Of a stretch of 64,000 nucleotides of DNA, positions 16,558 to 25,176 are shown piece by piece (the first letter of the stretch is position 1; every line of letters starts with the position of its first letter). The notes beneath the pieces were generated by a model. That model had not been told where the DNA came from, did no database searches, and worked only from the letters and a program-made list of their open reading frames with translations. Made by a program: the position numbers and the translations under genes. Source of the DNA: Rhizobium sp. S152 (lineage in GTDB: Bacteria; Pseudomonadota; Alphaproteobacteria; Rhizobiales; Rhizobiaceae); assembly GCF_030380735.1 (NCBI RefSeq), contig NZ_JAUDRZ010000008.1, positions 616,958 through 680,957 of the forward strand, read 5' to 3'.

Positions 16558-18183
16558 ATGAAAGCCTTCGCCGACCTTCTCGACCGCCTGGTCCTCACCC
16601 CATCCCGCAACGGCAAGCTGAAGCTGCTGACGGATTACTTCCGCGACACGCCCGATCCCGACCGCGGCTACGGCCTCGCCGCCATCGCCGGCACGCTGGA
16701 TGTCCGCAACGTCAAGCCCGCCATGCTGCGCGAACTGGCGCTGGAGCGCATCGACGATGTGCTCTTCCGCTATTCCTACGACTATGTCGGCGATCTCGCC
16801 GAGACCATCTCGCTGGTTTGGGACAACGAGCGCGACATCGAGCGTTCGGCGCTGGCACAGCCGCGCCTCGGCGCGGTGGTGGCGGAGATGAATGCGCTGG
16901 GGCGCACCGAGGTGCGTGGCTTCGTCCGCGACATGCTCGACCGCCTCGACGCCTCCGGCCGCTTCGCCTTCATCAAGCTGGCGACCGGCGCGCTGCGCAT
17001 CGGCGTTTCGGCGCGGCTGGCGAAGCAGGCGCTGGCCGATCTCGGCGGCATGGATGTGGCCGAGATCGAAACGCTCTGGCACGGGCTGCAGCCCCCCTAC
17101 GAGAGCCTGTTTGCCTGGCTCGAGGGCAGGGGCGGCAAGCCGGTGCTGGCGACGCCGGCGATCTTCCACTCCGTCATGCTTGCCAATCCCGTCGAACCCG
17201 GCGATCTCGACGCGCTCGATCCCGCCGATTACGCCGCCGAATGGAAGTGGGACGGCATCCGCGTGCAGCTGTCGCGGGCCGGCGTTACGCGAAAGATCTA
17301 TTCGCGCTCCGGTGACGACATCTCCGGCGCCTTTCCCGATATCGTCGATGCCATCAGCTTCGAAGGCGTGGTCGACGGCGAGCTTCTGGTCGGCGGCACG
17401 TCGCGCTCCAACAGCCCGACGCGCACCTTCTCCGACCTGCAGCAGCGGCTGAACCGCAAGACGGTGACATCAGCGATGCTGGAGGAATACCCGGCATTCA
17501 TCCGCGCCTACGACCTCCTCTTCGACGGCGAGGAAGATGTGCGTGGCAGAACCTATGTCGATCGCCGCCATCGCCTCTCCGAGATCATCGAGCAGGCGCC
17601 GCACGAACGCTTCGATCTGTCGTCGCAGGTTGAATTCGGCTCCTGGGACGAGCTCGACGCGCTGCGCTCGACGCCGCCCGATCCCGTCATAGAAGGCGTC
17701 ATGATCAAGCGCCACGACAGCGTCTACCAGTCCGGCCGGCTGAAGGGTCCGTGGTTCAAGTGGAAGCGCAATCCCTTCAATGTCGATGCGGTGCTGATGT
17801 ATGCGCAGCGCGGCCACGGCAAGCGCTCCAGCTACTATTCCGACTTCACCTTCGGCGTCTGGGCCGAGACGCCTGACGGAGAGCAGCTGGTGCCCGTCGG
17901 CAAGGCCTATTTCGGCTTCACCGACGCCGAGCTCGAAATCCTCGACAAGTTCGTCCGCAACAACACCACCGAACGTTTCGGCCCTGTGCGCGCCGTCCGT
18001 GCCGATAAGGATTTCGGCTTCGTCGTCGAAGTCGCCTTCGAAGGCATCAACCGCTCGAACCGCCACAAGTCGGGCGTCGCCATGCGCTTCCCCCGCATCT
18101 CCCGCCTGCGCCCCGAAAAACCCTCCTACGAAGCGGATCGGCTGCAGACGCTGGTGGCGATGATCGATGCGAAGGCGGGGTAA
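16558..18183 (+). CDS. ATP-dependent DNA ligase (ligase-associated, cisplatin-response type)
   Basis: A 541-residue ATP-dependent DNA ligase that seals nicks via a lysine-AMP intermediate. The adenylation motif is EWKWDGIRVQL with the catalytic Lys in the KxDG position, followed by YSRSGDDISGAFPD, VVDGELLVG, EGVMIKRHDSVYQSGRLKGPWFKWKR (motifs III-V) and a C-terminal OB-fold. An N-terminal all-helical domain of about 200 residues comes first. This architecture is that of the 'cisplatin damage response' ligase group in alphaproteobacteria. Start at 16558 follows AGGAAG. It follows the exonuclease gene; the usual helicase (Lhr) and phosphoesterase partners are not in this window. Confidence 0.93.
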   Translation: MKAFADLLDRLVLTPSRNGKLKLLTDYFRDTPDPDRGYGLAAIAGTLDVRNVKPAMLRELALERIDDVLFRYSYDYVGDLAETISLVWDNERDIERSALAQPRLGAVVAEMNALGRTEVRGFVRDMLDRLDASGRFAFIKLATGALRIGVSARLAKQALADLGGMDVAEIETLWHGLQPPYESLFAWLEGRGGKPVLATPAIFHSVMLANPVEPGDLDALDPADYAAEWKWDGIRVQLSRAGVTRKIYSRSGDDISGAFPDIVDAISFEGVVDGELLVGGTSRSNSPTRTFSDLQQRLNRKTVTSAMLEEYPAFIRAYDLLFDGEEDVRGRTYVDRRHRLSEIIEQAPHERFDLSSQVEFGSWDELDALRSTPPDPVIEGVMIKRHDSVYQSGRLKGPWFKWKRNPFNVDAVLMYAQRGHGKRSSYYSDFTFGVWAETPDGEQLVPVGKAYFGFTDAELEILDKFVRNNTTERFGPVRAVRADKDFGFVVEVAFEGINRSNRHKSGVAMRFPRISRLRPEKPSYEADRLQTLVAMIDAKAG

Positions 18184-18297
18184 AAAGCGTTTCCGTAGAC
18201 AAAAACGCTTCACACGCCCGATCCTCAACACAATGTGTCTTGGCGTCCGCGTTTCCTGGTGTAACCATCTGAAATGCCGGGAATATGGAAGTGCGAC

Positions 18298-19233
18298 ATG
18301 AGATCGAATGAAGACAACGGCTTTTTCCGCCAGCGCCGCCTGGTTCTGACCGGCATCGCCGGCGCCCTTTTGGCCCCGGCCATGGCACCCATTGTGGCGA
18401 ATGCCTTCGAGGTGCCGAAGGAACCCCGGCTGATCACCCGAGACTATGCCAAGGTCCGCAACCGCTTCCGCACCAAGCTGCTCCAGAAGGGTCCGGCGCC
18501 CGACAAGTTCGAGCCGCTCGACGCGCCCGCCAATGCCGACAGGATCTTCTATCGCAGCGGTTATGGCGGCGAGCTCGAGCTGACGGCCTGGGTCTCGAAG
18601 TACAAGCGCGGTCACAAGTCCAGGCCCGGCGTCCTTTTCCTGCACGGTGGCAACGCCATGGGGATAGGCCACTGGAGGCTGATGGCCCCCTATGTCGATG
18701 CCGGCTTCGTGGTGCTGATGCCGTCGCTCCGCGGCGAAAACGGCCAGCCGGGCAATTTCTCCGGCTTCTATGACGAGGTCGATGATGTGCTGTCGGCAGC
18801 CGATCGGCTCGCGCATCTGCCGGGTGTCGATCCCAACCGGCTGTTCATCGCCGGCCACAGCATTGGCGGCACGCTCACCATGCTGGCCTCAATGAGCACC
18901 CACAAGTTCCGCGCCGCGGCTCCCATCTCCGGCAACCCCGATTCCTTCCGCTTCTTCAATCGCTATCCGCAGGATATCCGCTTCGACGACAGCAACCCGC
19001 ACGAGTTCGAGGTGCGTACCGCGCTCTGCTACGCGCAGAGCTTCAAATGCCCGGTCCGGATCGTTCACGGCACCGAGGAGGCGAATTTCAACGACCGTGC
19101 CGGCCTGCTCGCCAGCCGCGCCCGTGCAGCCGGCATTCATATCGAGACGGATACCGTGACCGGCAATCACACCTCGGCACTCCCGGCGGAGATCGAGCAG
19201 AGCATCCGCTTCTTCCACGGCGTCGCCGCCTAG
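18298..19233 (+). CDS. exported alpha/beta-hydrolase
   Basis: A 311-residue secreted hydrolase. The N-terminus has a twin-arginine-like signal (FFRQRRLVLTGIAGALLAPAMAPIVANA). The mature part is an S9/dienelactone-hydrolase-like fold: GVLFLHGGNAMG oxyanion hole, the nucleophile elbow GHSIGGTL, and a late His in TGNHTSALP, with the acid probably in RIVHGTEEANFNDR. It could be a peptidase, esterase or cell-wall-active enzyme; no substrate can be assigned. The start at 18298 (MRSNEDN) is chosen because it begins the signal n-region. The stop codon TAG is the first three bases of a dispersed repeat. Confidence 0.82.
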   Translation: MRSNEDNGFFRQRRLVLTGIAGALLAPAMAPIVANAFEVPKEPRLITRDYAKVRNRFRTKLLQKGPAPDKFEPLDAPANADRIFYRSGYGGELELTAWVSKYKRGHKSRPGVLFLHGGNAMGIGHWRLMAPYVDAGFVVLMPSLRGENGQPGNFSGFYDEVDDVLSAADRLAHLPGVDPNRLFIAGHSIGGTLTMLASMSTHKFRAAAPISGNPDSFRFFNRYPQDIRFDDSNPHEFEVRTALCYAQSFKCPVRIVHGTEEANFNDRAGLLASRARAAGIHIETDTVTGNHTSALPAEIEQSIRFFHGVAA

Positions 19234-19334
19234 AGCAGTTCCGCTTTTCTTCGAAGCGCGGAACGGCTCTATTCTTTTGTTTTCACGCAATTCCGGACGG
19301 AAAACCGCTTCGCACTTTTCCTGGAATTGCTCTA
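19231..19334. repeat. rhizobial intergenic repeat with TAGAGCA/TGCTCTA ends
   Basis: The 104 bases start TAGAGCAGTTCC and end GGAATTGCTCTA, a near-perfect terminal inversion, and contain inner complementary segments (TTCCGC...GCGGAA). This type of element is very common between rhizobial genes. Its first three bases are the stop codon of the upstream hydrolase gene. Confidence 0.65.
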
Positions 19335-19434
19335 ACGGCATCGATATGCGAGGCGGATGGAAAGCCTCGCGCCAGCCGCGAATGCCATCTTCGGCGCAGT
19401 TATCGGAATTGCTGTCGTCGACGAGGATGGATTT

Positions 19435-20271
19435 ATGAATTTTCTCAGCCGGGTGCCGTCTTTCGCCGGACTTGCGGTCGCGGCCCTGTCGCTCAGCGGC
19501 TGCAACATCCTGATCCCCGATACGGGCGCAACCGATCCCGCCCGTTTCGTGCAGGAAACCTCGCCGGTCTTCTACCATCCGCCGGGTGTCGATCCCGATC
19601 GTGTCCGCCCGATCAACGCGCCGGTGCCGCAGCGGCCGGGCGTCCCGGCGACGATCTACAACCAGACCTACGGCATCCCCGGCGCGACGACGAGCCGCAT
19701 CTATGGCCTGCCGGTCAGCAATCCCGTCAGTGCCGCCATGTATTCCGAGGTGCGCGACAACGATTTCACGCTGCCGGCCATCCCCGTCAGCCGTGTCGAT
19801 CCGCAATATCTGCGCCAGGAAGTGGATTATCCGAGCAGCGAAAAGCCCGGCACGATCGTGGTCAATACCAAGACCAAGCACCTCTACCTCATCGAGCCCG
19901 GCGGCAAAGCCATGCGCTATGGTGTCGGTCTCGGTCGTGAGGGCTATGCCTGGTCCGGCCGCGGCGTGATTCAGTGGAAGCAGAAGTGGCCGCGCTGGAC
20001 GCCGCCCGATGAAATGGTCGAGCGCCAGCCCGATGTCCGCTCTTTCTCGGCGGCGAACGGCGGCATGAACCCTGGCCTCGGCAATCCGCTCGGCGCGCGC
20101 GCCATGTATATCTTCAAGGACGGCCAGGACACGCTCTACCGAATCCACGGAACGCCGGACTGGCAGTCGGTCGGCAAGTCGACTTCATCGGGCTGCGTGC
20201 GCATGCTGAACCAGGATGTCGTCGATCTCTATGACCGTGTTCCGGCCAAGGCCGAGATCGTCGTGATGTAG
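19435..20271 (+). CDS. L,D-transpeptidase, lipoprotein (YkuD domain)
   Basis: A 278-residue lipoprotein: a signal peptide ends in the lipobox LSLSGC. The YkuD catalytic domain occupies roughly residues 140-278, with HGTPDWQSVGKSTSSGCVRML holding the catalytic His and Cys in the HxGx...SxGCxRM arrangement. L,D-transpeptidases make 3-3 cross-links in peptidoglycan or attach outer membrane proteins to it. The start at 19435 is the Met that begins the signal peptide; the in-frame start at 19357 extends into the repeat-flanking sequence. The next gene is a paralogue in tandem. Confidence 0.88.
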   Translation: MNFLSRVPSFAGLAVAALSLSGCNILIPDTGATDPARFVQETSPVFYHPPGVDPDRVRPINAPVPQRPGVPATIYNQTYGIPGATTSRIYGLPVSNPVSAAMYSEVRDNDFTLPAIPVSRVDPQYLRQEVDYPSSEKPGTIVVNTKTKHLYLIEPGGKAMRYGVGLGREGYAWSGRGVIQWKQKWPRWTPPDEMVERQPDVRSFSAANGGMNPGLGNPLGARAMYIFKDGQDTLYRIHGTPDWQSVGKSTSSGCVRMLNQDVVDLYDRVPAKAEIVVM

Positions 20272-20432
20272 CCGCGCAACAGCCGCGCGGATATCGTATG
20301 CCCCCGAGGGGACACGACTTCGTGAGGTTATGGTTTATTTAACCCGAGCGGATAGATTTGTTCGTGGCGACAGGATGTTGCCTAACCTGCGGGGCCAGCC
20401 GTCGCTGTCCCGTCAAAGGAAAAACGACACGA

Positions 20433-21152
20433 ATGAGTTCTGAAAAATCTATCTCCCGGCGCAGCTTTCTTTCTTTGTCTGCGCTCACCGCGGCTTCCGC
20501 ACTCGCCGGCTGCGCATCGACAACGGGAAGCCCGACCGCACAGCCGATCGCCTTCCGCAATCCGGTCCGGATGTTCCAGACCGTGCCGGCGCCCACCGAC
20601 GCCGAGCTGGCCGTCATGTACGGCCCGATCGAGGACGGTGGTTTCCTGATCCCGCCGGTTCCCTACCAGCAGATCGATCCGCGCTTCTACCGTCAGCAGG
20701 TCATCGACCCCACCGGCGAGGCACCCGGCACCATCGTCGTGGATACGCCCTCGCGCTTCCTCTATCTGGTTCAGCCGGGCGGCACCGCGATGCGTTATGG
20801 CGTCGGCATCGGTCGCGAAGGCTTCGCCTGGCAGGGCGATGGCGTCATCCAGTGGCGTCAGAAGTGGCCGCGCTGGAAGCCGCCGAACGAGATGGTTGCC
20901 CGCCAGCCCGAACTCGTCAAATACTCGATCGAGAACGGCGGCATGGAGCCGGGCCTGAAGAACCCGCTCGGCGCCCGCGCGCTCTATATCTTCTCCGGTG
21001 GCCAGGACACGCTCTACCGCCTGCACGGAAATCCCGACTGGCGCTCGATCGGCAAGGCCGTGTCATCAGGCTGCGTCCGCCTGCTCAACCAGGACATCAT
21101 CGACCTCTACGACCGCGTTCCGAACAAGGCGCCGATCGTCGTCAAGCAGTAA
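20433..21152 (+). CDS. L,D-transpeptidase, Tat lipoprotein (YkuD domain)
   Basis: A 239-residue paralogue of the upstream enzyme. The N-terminus is SISRRSFLSLSALTAASALAGC, a twin-arginine signal with a lipobox (ALAGC). The catalytic domain has HGNPDWRSIGKAVSSGCVRLLN with His and Cys intact. The PRWKPPNEMVARQPE and GGMEPGLKNPLGARALYIF blocks are shared with the neighbour, which fits recent tandem duplication. It acts in the periplasm on peptidoglycan. No D,D-enzyme partner lies nearby. Confidence 0.88.
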   Translation: MSSEKSISRRSFLSLSALTAASALAGCASTTGSPTAQPIAFRNPVRMFQTVPAPTDAELAVMYGPIEDGGFLIPPVPYQQIDPRFYRQQVIDPTGEAPGTIVVDTPSRFLYLVQPGGTAMRYGVGIGREGFAWQGDGVIQWRQKWPRWKPPNEMVARQPELVKYSIENGGMEPGLKNPLGARALYIFSGGQDTLYRLHGNPDWRSIGKAVSSGCVRLLNQDIIDLYDRVPNKAPIVVKQ

Positions 21153-21207
21153 TGCGCCTACCGTCTCTCCCCGGAGCGGGGAGAGACGGATTTGGCGGAT
21201 CGCAAGG

Positions 21208-21678
21208 TCAGACCGCCGTCTTCAAATTCGCCCGCAACCCCTGCAGCATCTCGCGGATCGTTACCATCTCCTCGATGGTGCAGCCCGCGGCTTCGCCGAT
21301 GCCGGACATGATGGTGTCGATCTCGGCGCGCATCTCGTGTCCCTTTGGCGTCAGCGACACGATCACCTGCCGCTCGTCGGTTGGATCGCGCAGGCGCGTC
21401 AGCAATCCGCTCTGCTCCAGCCGCTTCAGGAGTGGGGAGAGCGTGCCCGAATCAAGATCCAGCTTCTCGCCGATCGATTTCACCGGCAGCTCGGCTTTTT
21501 CCCAGAGCACCAGCATGACAAGATATTGCGGGTAGGTGAGACCGATGCGGTCGAGGATCGGCTTGTAGGCGCGGGTAAACGCATGCGCCGTTGAATAGAC
21601 CGCGAAGCAGAGCTGCCTTTCCAGGCGCTTCTCTTCTTCCGGTATGTTCATCGTCTTGGTCATCTGCGTTGTCATCAT
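21208..21678 (-). CDS. ohrR: OhrR-type MarR-family peroxide sensor
   Basis: A 156-residue winged-helix repressor. The family motif RQLCFAVYSTAHA carries the reactive cysteine that is oxidised by organic hydroperoxides. The DNA-binding part contains LPVKSIGEKLDLDSGTLSPLLKRLEQSGLLTRLRDPTDERQV. It lies divergent from ohr, the standard arrangement; oxidation releases repression of ohr. Several Mets lie at the 5' end; I place the start at 21678 because AGGGA lies about 6 bases upstream, but 21684 and 21675 are possible. Confidence 0.92.
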   Translation of the reverse strand: MMTTQMTKTMNIPEEEKRLERQLCFAVYSTAHAFTRAYKPILDRIGLTYPQYLVMLVLWEKAELPVKSIGEKLDLDSGTLSPLLKRLEQSGLLTRLRDPTDERQVIVSLTPKGHEMRAEIDTIMSGIGEAAGCTIEEMVTIREMLQGLRANLKTAV

Positions 21679-21743
21679 CGTCATTCCCTGAGCCCTGATT
21701 GTCCTCTTTTCAGCCCGTGAATGCAATTTGCAAAATTCACTTG

Positions 21744-21762
21744 CGTACAATTTAATTGCGCG
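21744..21762. promoter_or_regulatory. candidate OhrR operator
   Basis: CGTACAATTTAATTGCGCG is an inverted repeat (CAATT/AATTG arms, with CG pairs outside) in the divergent ohrR/ohr gap, 38 bases before ohr. It resembles the AT-rich ACAATT-AATTG sites known for OhrR. Binding is inferred. Confidence 0.65.
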
Positions 21763-21799
21763 ATATACAAAATCCAACCCCAACGCAAAGGAGACCGAC

Positions 21800-22222
21800 A
21801 TGCCTATTCTCTACACGACCAAAGCTTCCGCCACCGGTGGCCGCGCGGGCCGCGCTGTTTCCGAAAACGGCGTTCTCGACGTCACACTGACTGTTCCCAA
21901 GGAACTCGGCGGCGACGGCGCAACCGGCACGAACCCCGAGCAGCTTTTCGCCGCCGGCTATTCCGCCTGCTTCCTCGGCGCGCTGAAATTTGTCGCCGGC
22001 CAGCAGAAGGTCAAGATTCCTGAGGATACGACTGTTACCGCCACTGTCGGTATCGGTCCGCGCGAGGACGGTGGCGGCTTCGGCATCGAAGTGTCGCTCG
22101 CCGTCCACATTCCCGATCTCGACAAGCCGACCGCGGAGAAGCTGGCCGCCGCCGCGCATATCGTCTGCCCCTACAGTCACGCGCTGCGTACCTCGACGGA
22201 AGTGCCGTTCACCGTCGTCTGA
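21800..22222 (+). CDS. ohr: organic hydroperoxide reductase Ohr
   Basis: A 140-residue OsmC-fold enzyme that reduces organic and lipid hydroperoxides via a dihydrolipoyl-linked thiol cycle. The two redox cysteines are visible in FAAGYSACFLGAL and VCPYSHAL; the catalytic Arg is in the N-terminal GGRAGRAVS segment. Length and sequence are typical. A strong ribosome-binding AAAGGAGA precedes the ATG. It is transcribed divergently from ohrR and ends in an intrinsic terminator. Confidence 0.95.
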   Translation: MPILYTTKASATGGRAGRAVSENGVLDVTLTVPKELGGDGATGTNPEQLFAAGYSACFLGALKFVAGQQKVKIPEDTTVTATVGIGPREDGGGFGIEVSLAVHIPDLDKPTAEKLAAAAHIVCPYSHALRTSTEVPFTVV

Positions 22223-22246
22223 TCGGCTGATCCGCTGTGAATGAGA

Positions 22247-22274
22247 CGCCACGCTGTCGCAAGCGTGGCGTTTT
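22247..22274 (+). terminator. intrinsic terminator after ohr
   Basis: A 9-bp perfect stem CGCCACGCT / AGCGTGGCG with a 6-base loop, followed directly by TTTT. It starts 24 bases after the ohr stop. Confidence 0.8.
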
Positions 22275-22604
22275 CGCGTTTAAAGGACGACGCAAAAGGG
22301 CAGAAATATCACTCGAATCTAATATTTCTCGTGGGAGAATGCTGACTACCTCATCATACCAGTTGACGAGTGTGCGACATTTTGAAAGAGTTGCCGCGCT
22401 CGCCGGGAGGAGGCATGTCCGCTGGAGTATGGAGAACCTGACAGGTTCATGGGCCGAAATATCGCCCAAGTCCGGACACGAATTCCATCCCAAGAAGCGA
22501 GCTGAGATCAACACCAGGCATTCCCGCCTCGACGGGTCTGCAAAGCACAAGTCATGTTCGGGGGGCCTGTCGGCCGGGATGTGGTTTTGTTGCGGGAGGA
22601 TTTA
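22275..22604 (+). other. 330-bp gap before MFS gene
   Basis: No gene is supported here. The region holds the presumed promoter of the MFS gene. A GGGAGGAGG at about 22405 precedes an eight-codon ATG frame (22414-22440), which could be a chance leader. I see no conserved riboswitch. Confidence 0.35.
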
Positions 22605-23936
22605 GTGAACGCGACTGTCAAAATATCAGAGCAGGATCAGCTGGTCGAAAAGTCGGCCATCAGGAAGATCTCCATCCGGCTCGTCCCCTTCATCGCCCTG
22701 ATGTTCTTCATCAACTTTCTCGACCGCACGGCAATCTCCTTTGCCGGCCCGAACGGGATGACGCAGGACCTCGGCATGACCGCCGCCCAGTTCGGGTTTG
22801 CGGCCGGCATCTTCTTCTTCGGCTATATCGTGCTGGAAATCCCCAGCAACCTGGCTCTCCACAAGTACGGCGCGCGCCGCTGGCTCGCCCGCATCATGGT
22901 GACCTGGGGTATCGTTGCCATGCTCTTCACCTGGGTGAGCAGCGTTTCCGGCCTCTACACGCTGCGCTTCCTGCTCGGCGTTGCCGAAGCGGGCTTCTTC
23001 CCCGGCGCCATCCTCTACCTCAGCACGTGGGTCCCCGGCCGTCACCGCGCCAAGATCCTCGCGCTCTTCTATCTGGCGCAGCCGCTGACCACTGTCATCG
23101 GTGCTCCGATCGCCTCGCTGCTGATCCAGGCGCATGGCCTGTTCGGCTATGAAGGCTGGCGCATCATGTTCTTCGGCGTTGCCGCGCCCGCGATCATCGT
23201 CGGCATCATCACCTGGTTCTACCTGCCCGACACCCCCACGGCCGCCAAGTGGCTCACTGCGGGCGAGCGCGACTGGCTGAACCGTGAACTCGCCAAGGAA
23301 GAAGCCGGCAAGCTTTCCGGCCACGGCTCGATGACCCTGCAGGCCCTCAAGGACAAGCGCGTCTGGCTCCTGTCGGTCATCTACTTCGGCCTGATCTACG
23401 GCCTCTACGCCCTGGCCTTCTTCCTGCCGACGATCATTTCCGGTTTCGAGGCAAAGTTCGGCACCAAGTTCGACGTCTTCGACAAGGGCCTGATCACGGC
23501 GATCCCGTATCTGCCGGCCGCTGTCGCGCTGTTCTTCTGGAGCCGCGATGCCTCCAAGCGCGGCGTCCGTGCCTGGCACGTCGGCATCCCGGCGCTCGTC
23601 GGCGCCATCAGCATCCCGCTCGCGCTGCTGATGTCCTCGCCGGAAGCGACCGTGCTCGCCATCACGCTGACGGCCTGCGCAATCTTCTCGGCGCTTCCGA
23701 ACTTCTGGTCCTTCCCCTCGCGCTTCCTGACGGGTGCGGCGGCCGCGGCCGGCATTGCCCTCATCAACACGGTAGGGAACATCGCCGGCTTCGCAGCGCC
23801 CTACATCACCGGCGCGGTCAAGGATGCCACCGGCCTCTTCGAGCTCCCGATGTTCATCGTCGGCGCCCTGATGCTGATCTCGGCGATCCTCGCCTTCTCG
23901 ATCGGCAAGTCGATCAAGGATCCCCACGCGAAGTAA
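22605..23936 (+). CDS. MFS transporter, anion:cation symporter (ACS) type
   Basis: A 443-residue inner-membrane transporter. Helix 1 begins IRLVPFIALMFFINFLDRTAISFA, a near-exact match to the ACS-family signature (LxxxxFxDRxNxxxA); GYIVLEIPSNLALHKYGARRWLARIM is motif A with a conserved Pro. About 12 helices. ACS members take up organic acids such as sugar acids, phthalate or tartrate. The start is taken as GTG at 22605, with GGGAGGA four bases upstream; the ATG at 22554 has no ribosome-binding site. No catabolic genes or regulator are adjacent, so the substrate is unknown. Confidence 0.88.
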   Translation: MNATVKISEQDQLVEKSAIRKISIRLVPFIALMFFINFLDRTAISFAGPNGMTQDLGMTAAQFGFAAGIFFFGYIVLEIPSNLALHKYGARRWLARIMVTWGIVAMLFTWVSSVSGLYTLRFLLGVAEAGFFPGAILYLSTWVPGRHRAKILALFYLAQPLTTVIGAPIASLLIQAHGLFGYEGWRIMFFGVAAPAIIVGIITWFYLPDTPTAAKWLTAGERDWLNRELAKEEAGKLSGHGSMTLQALKDKRVWLLSVIYFGLIYGLYALAFFLPTIISGFEAKFGTKFDVFDKGLITAIPYLPAAVALFFWSRDASKRGVRAWHVGIPALVGAISIPLALLMSSPEATVLAITLTACAIFSALPNFWSFPSRFLTGAAAAAGIALINTVGNIAGFAAPYITGAVKDATGLFELPMFIVGALMLISAILAFSIGKSIKDPHAK

Positions 23937-23959
23937 GGTCCGACTTCAGTGGACAATGA

Positions 23960-23990
23960 CAACCCGGTCTGTTCCGCAGGCCGGGTTGTT
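23960..23990 (+). terminator. intrinsic terminator after MFS gene
   Basis: Stem CAACCCGG / CCGGGTTG (23960-23967, 23981-23988) with an inner CTG/CAG pair, followed by a short T-run (TTTCG). Confidence 0.7.
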
Positions 23991-24075
23991 TCGCTTCTTG
24001 GTGGGGCGGTGGCGCCATCACATCTTTTCATCTGAAATAAATCGTCTATATTATTTCCAGGGAAAGGATGTTGCC

Positions 24076-24459
24076 ATGCTTGTCGCAAAACAGATTTCGG
24101 GTACCCGCCCATCGGAAGCCGCCGTCATGACCAAGGCGACGGTCAACGCCGCTGAGAGGCTCGGCATCAGCGCCCGTACGCTGTCTTCGGTGCTCGGCCT
24201 TTCGGAAGCGACCGTTTCGCGCATGAAGCGGCAGGACTATCTCCTGGAGCGCGGCTCGAAGTCCTTCGAGCTCGCCATTCTTCTCGTGCGCCTGTTCCGC
24301 TCGCTCGATGCGATCGTCGGCGGCGACGAGGCGATCGCCCGGCAGTGGCTGCGCAACGCCAACACCGCGCTTGGCGCCACGCCGCTCGAAAAGATCGTCA
24401 GCATTTCAGGATTGACCGATGTCCTTGCCTACCTGGACGCCCGCCGCGCTATCGTCTGA
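24076..24459 (+). CDS. Xre/MbcA/ParS-type antitoxin
   Basis: A 127-residue protein. The N-terminal helix-turn-helix (AAERLGISARTLSSVLGLSEATVSRMKR) is followed by the DUF2384-like C-terminal domain (SFELAILLVRLFRSLDAIVGGDEAIARQWLRNANTALG). This is the antitoxin half of Xre-RES pairs, which wraps the RES toxin and also represses the operon. Its last 41 bases overlap the toxin gene, a strong sign of translational coupling. The ATG at 24076 (MLVAKQISG) is chosen over upstream starts that read into an AT-rich gap. Confidence 0.9.
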   Translation: MLVAKQISGTRPSEAAVMTKATVNAAERLGISARTLSSVLGLSEATVSRMKRQDYLLERGSKSFELAILLVRLFRSLDAIVGGDEAIARQWLRNANTALGATPLEKIVSISGLTDVLAYLDARRAIV

Positions 24460-25174
24460 AGCAGGATCCGTTTCCGGCCGCTTCTGGCGCCTGGTCGAGG
24501 CGCAGCATCAGATCTCGACACTAAAGATCGTCGATACGCTGGACGAGCAGGCGCTGCTCGAAACGCTGCTGGAAGAAAGCAAGCCGGCGCTGCCGCCGGA
24601 ATGCGCGGGACTAGATTATCTGCTCGCGACCCCGTTCCGCTATGGCGCAGTCTATCCGTACGGTTCGCGCTTTCGCAGGGCAGGGCGCACGCTCGGCGTC
24701 TTCTACGCCTCGGAAAAGGTGGAGACGGCGCTGGCGGAAATGTCCTTCTACCGGCTGCTGTTCTTCGCCGAATCGCCCGCGACGCCGCTGCCCGCCAATG
24801 CCGCCGAATACACCGCCTTCGCCGCTGTGATCGACGCCCCCGCTGGGATCGATCTCACCCGCCCGCCGCTTGACCGCGACCGAGAAGCCTGGACCGATCC
24901 CCAAAACTACGCACCGTGCCAGGCGCTTGCCGATGCCGCGCGCCAGGCCGGCTGCCAGGCGATCCTCTACCAATCCGTCCGCGACCCCGCCCGCGGCCGC
25001 AACATCGCACTGCTGACGGCCACCGCCTTCGCCGTCAGCGAGCCCGTCGACCGCCAGACCTGGCGCATCCGCCTTTCGTCGGTTGGTGTGCAAGCATTGT
25101 GTGATTTCCCGAAGATGCGTATCGGTTTCACGCGGGCGGATTTCGCGGCGGATCGAAGGGTGGCGGTGGGGTAG
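24419..25174 (+). CDS. RES-domain toxin (NAD+ phosphorylase / ADP-ribosyltransferase-like)
   Basis: A 251-residue RES toxin. The three residues that name the family are visible: Arg in GSRFRRAGR just before LGVFYAS, Glu in EKVETALAE, and Ser in YQSVRDPARG. Known members degrade NAD+ by phosphorolysis or modify Prs, halting growth until the antitoxin recovers. It overlaps the antitoxin gene by 41 bases. Its 3' end lies next to the convergent MarR gene. No insertion sequence is adjacent, but such pairs move between genomes. Confidence 0.9.
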   Translation: MSLPTWTPAALSSEAGSVSGRFWRLVEAQHQISTLKIVDTLDEQALLETLLEESKPALPPECAGLDYLLATPFRYGAVYPYGSRFRRAGRTLGVFYASEKVETALAEMSFYRLLFFAESPATPLPANAAEYTAFAAVIDAPAGIDLTRPPLDRDREAWTDPQNYAPCQALADAARQAGCQAILYQSVRDPARGRNIALLTATAFAVSEPVDRQTWRIRLSSVGVQALCDFPKMRIGFTRADFAADRRVAVG

Positions 25175-25176
25175 CC

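Noticed and set aside
22414..22440. eight-codon leader ORF with GGGAGGAGG before the ACS transporter
   Set aside because: The spacer is very short, no hairpin pattern follows, and it is too short to separate from chance.
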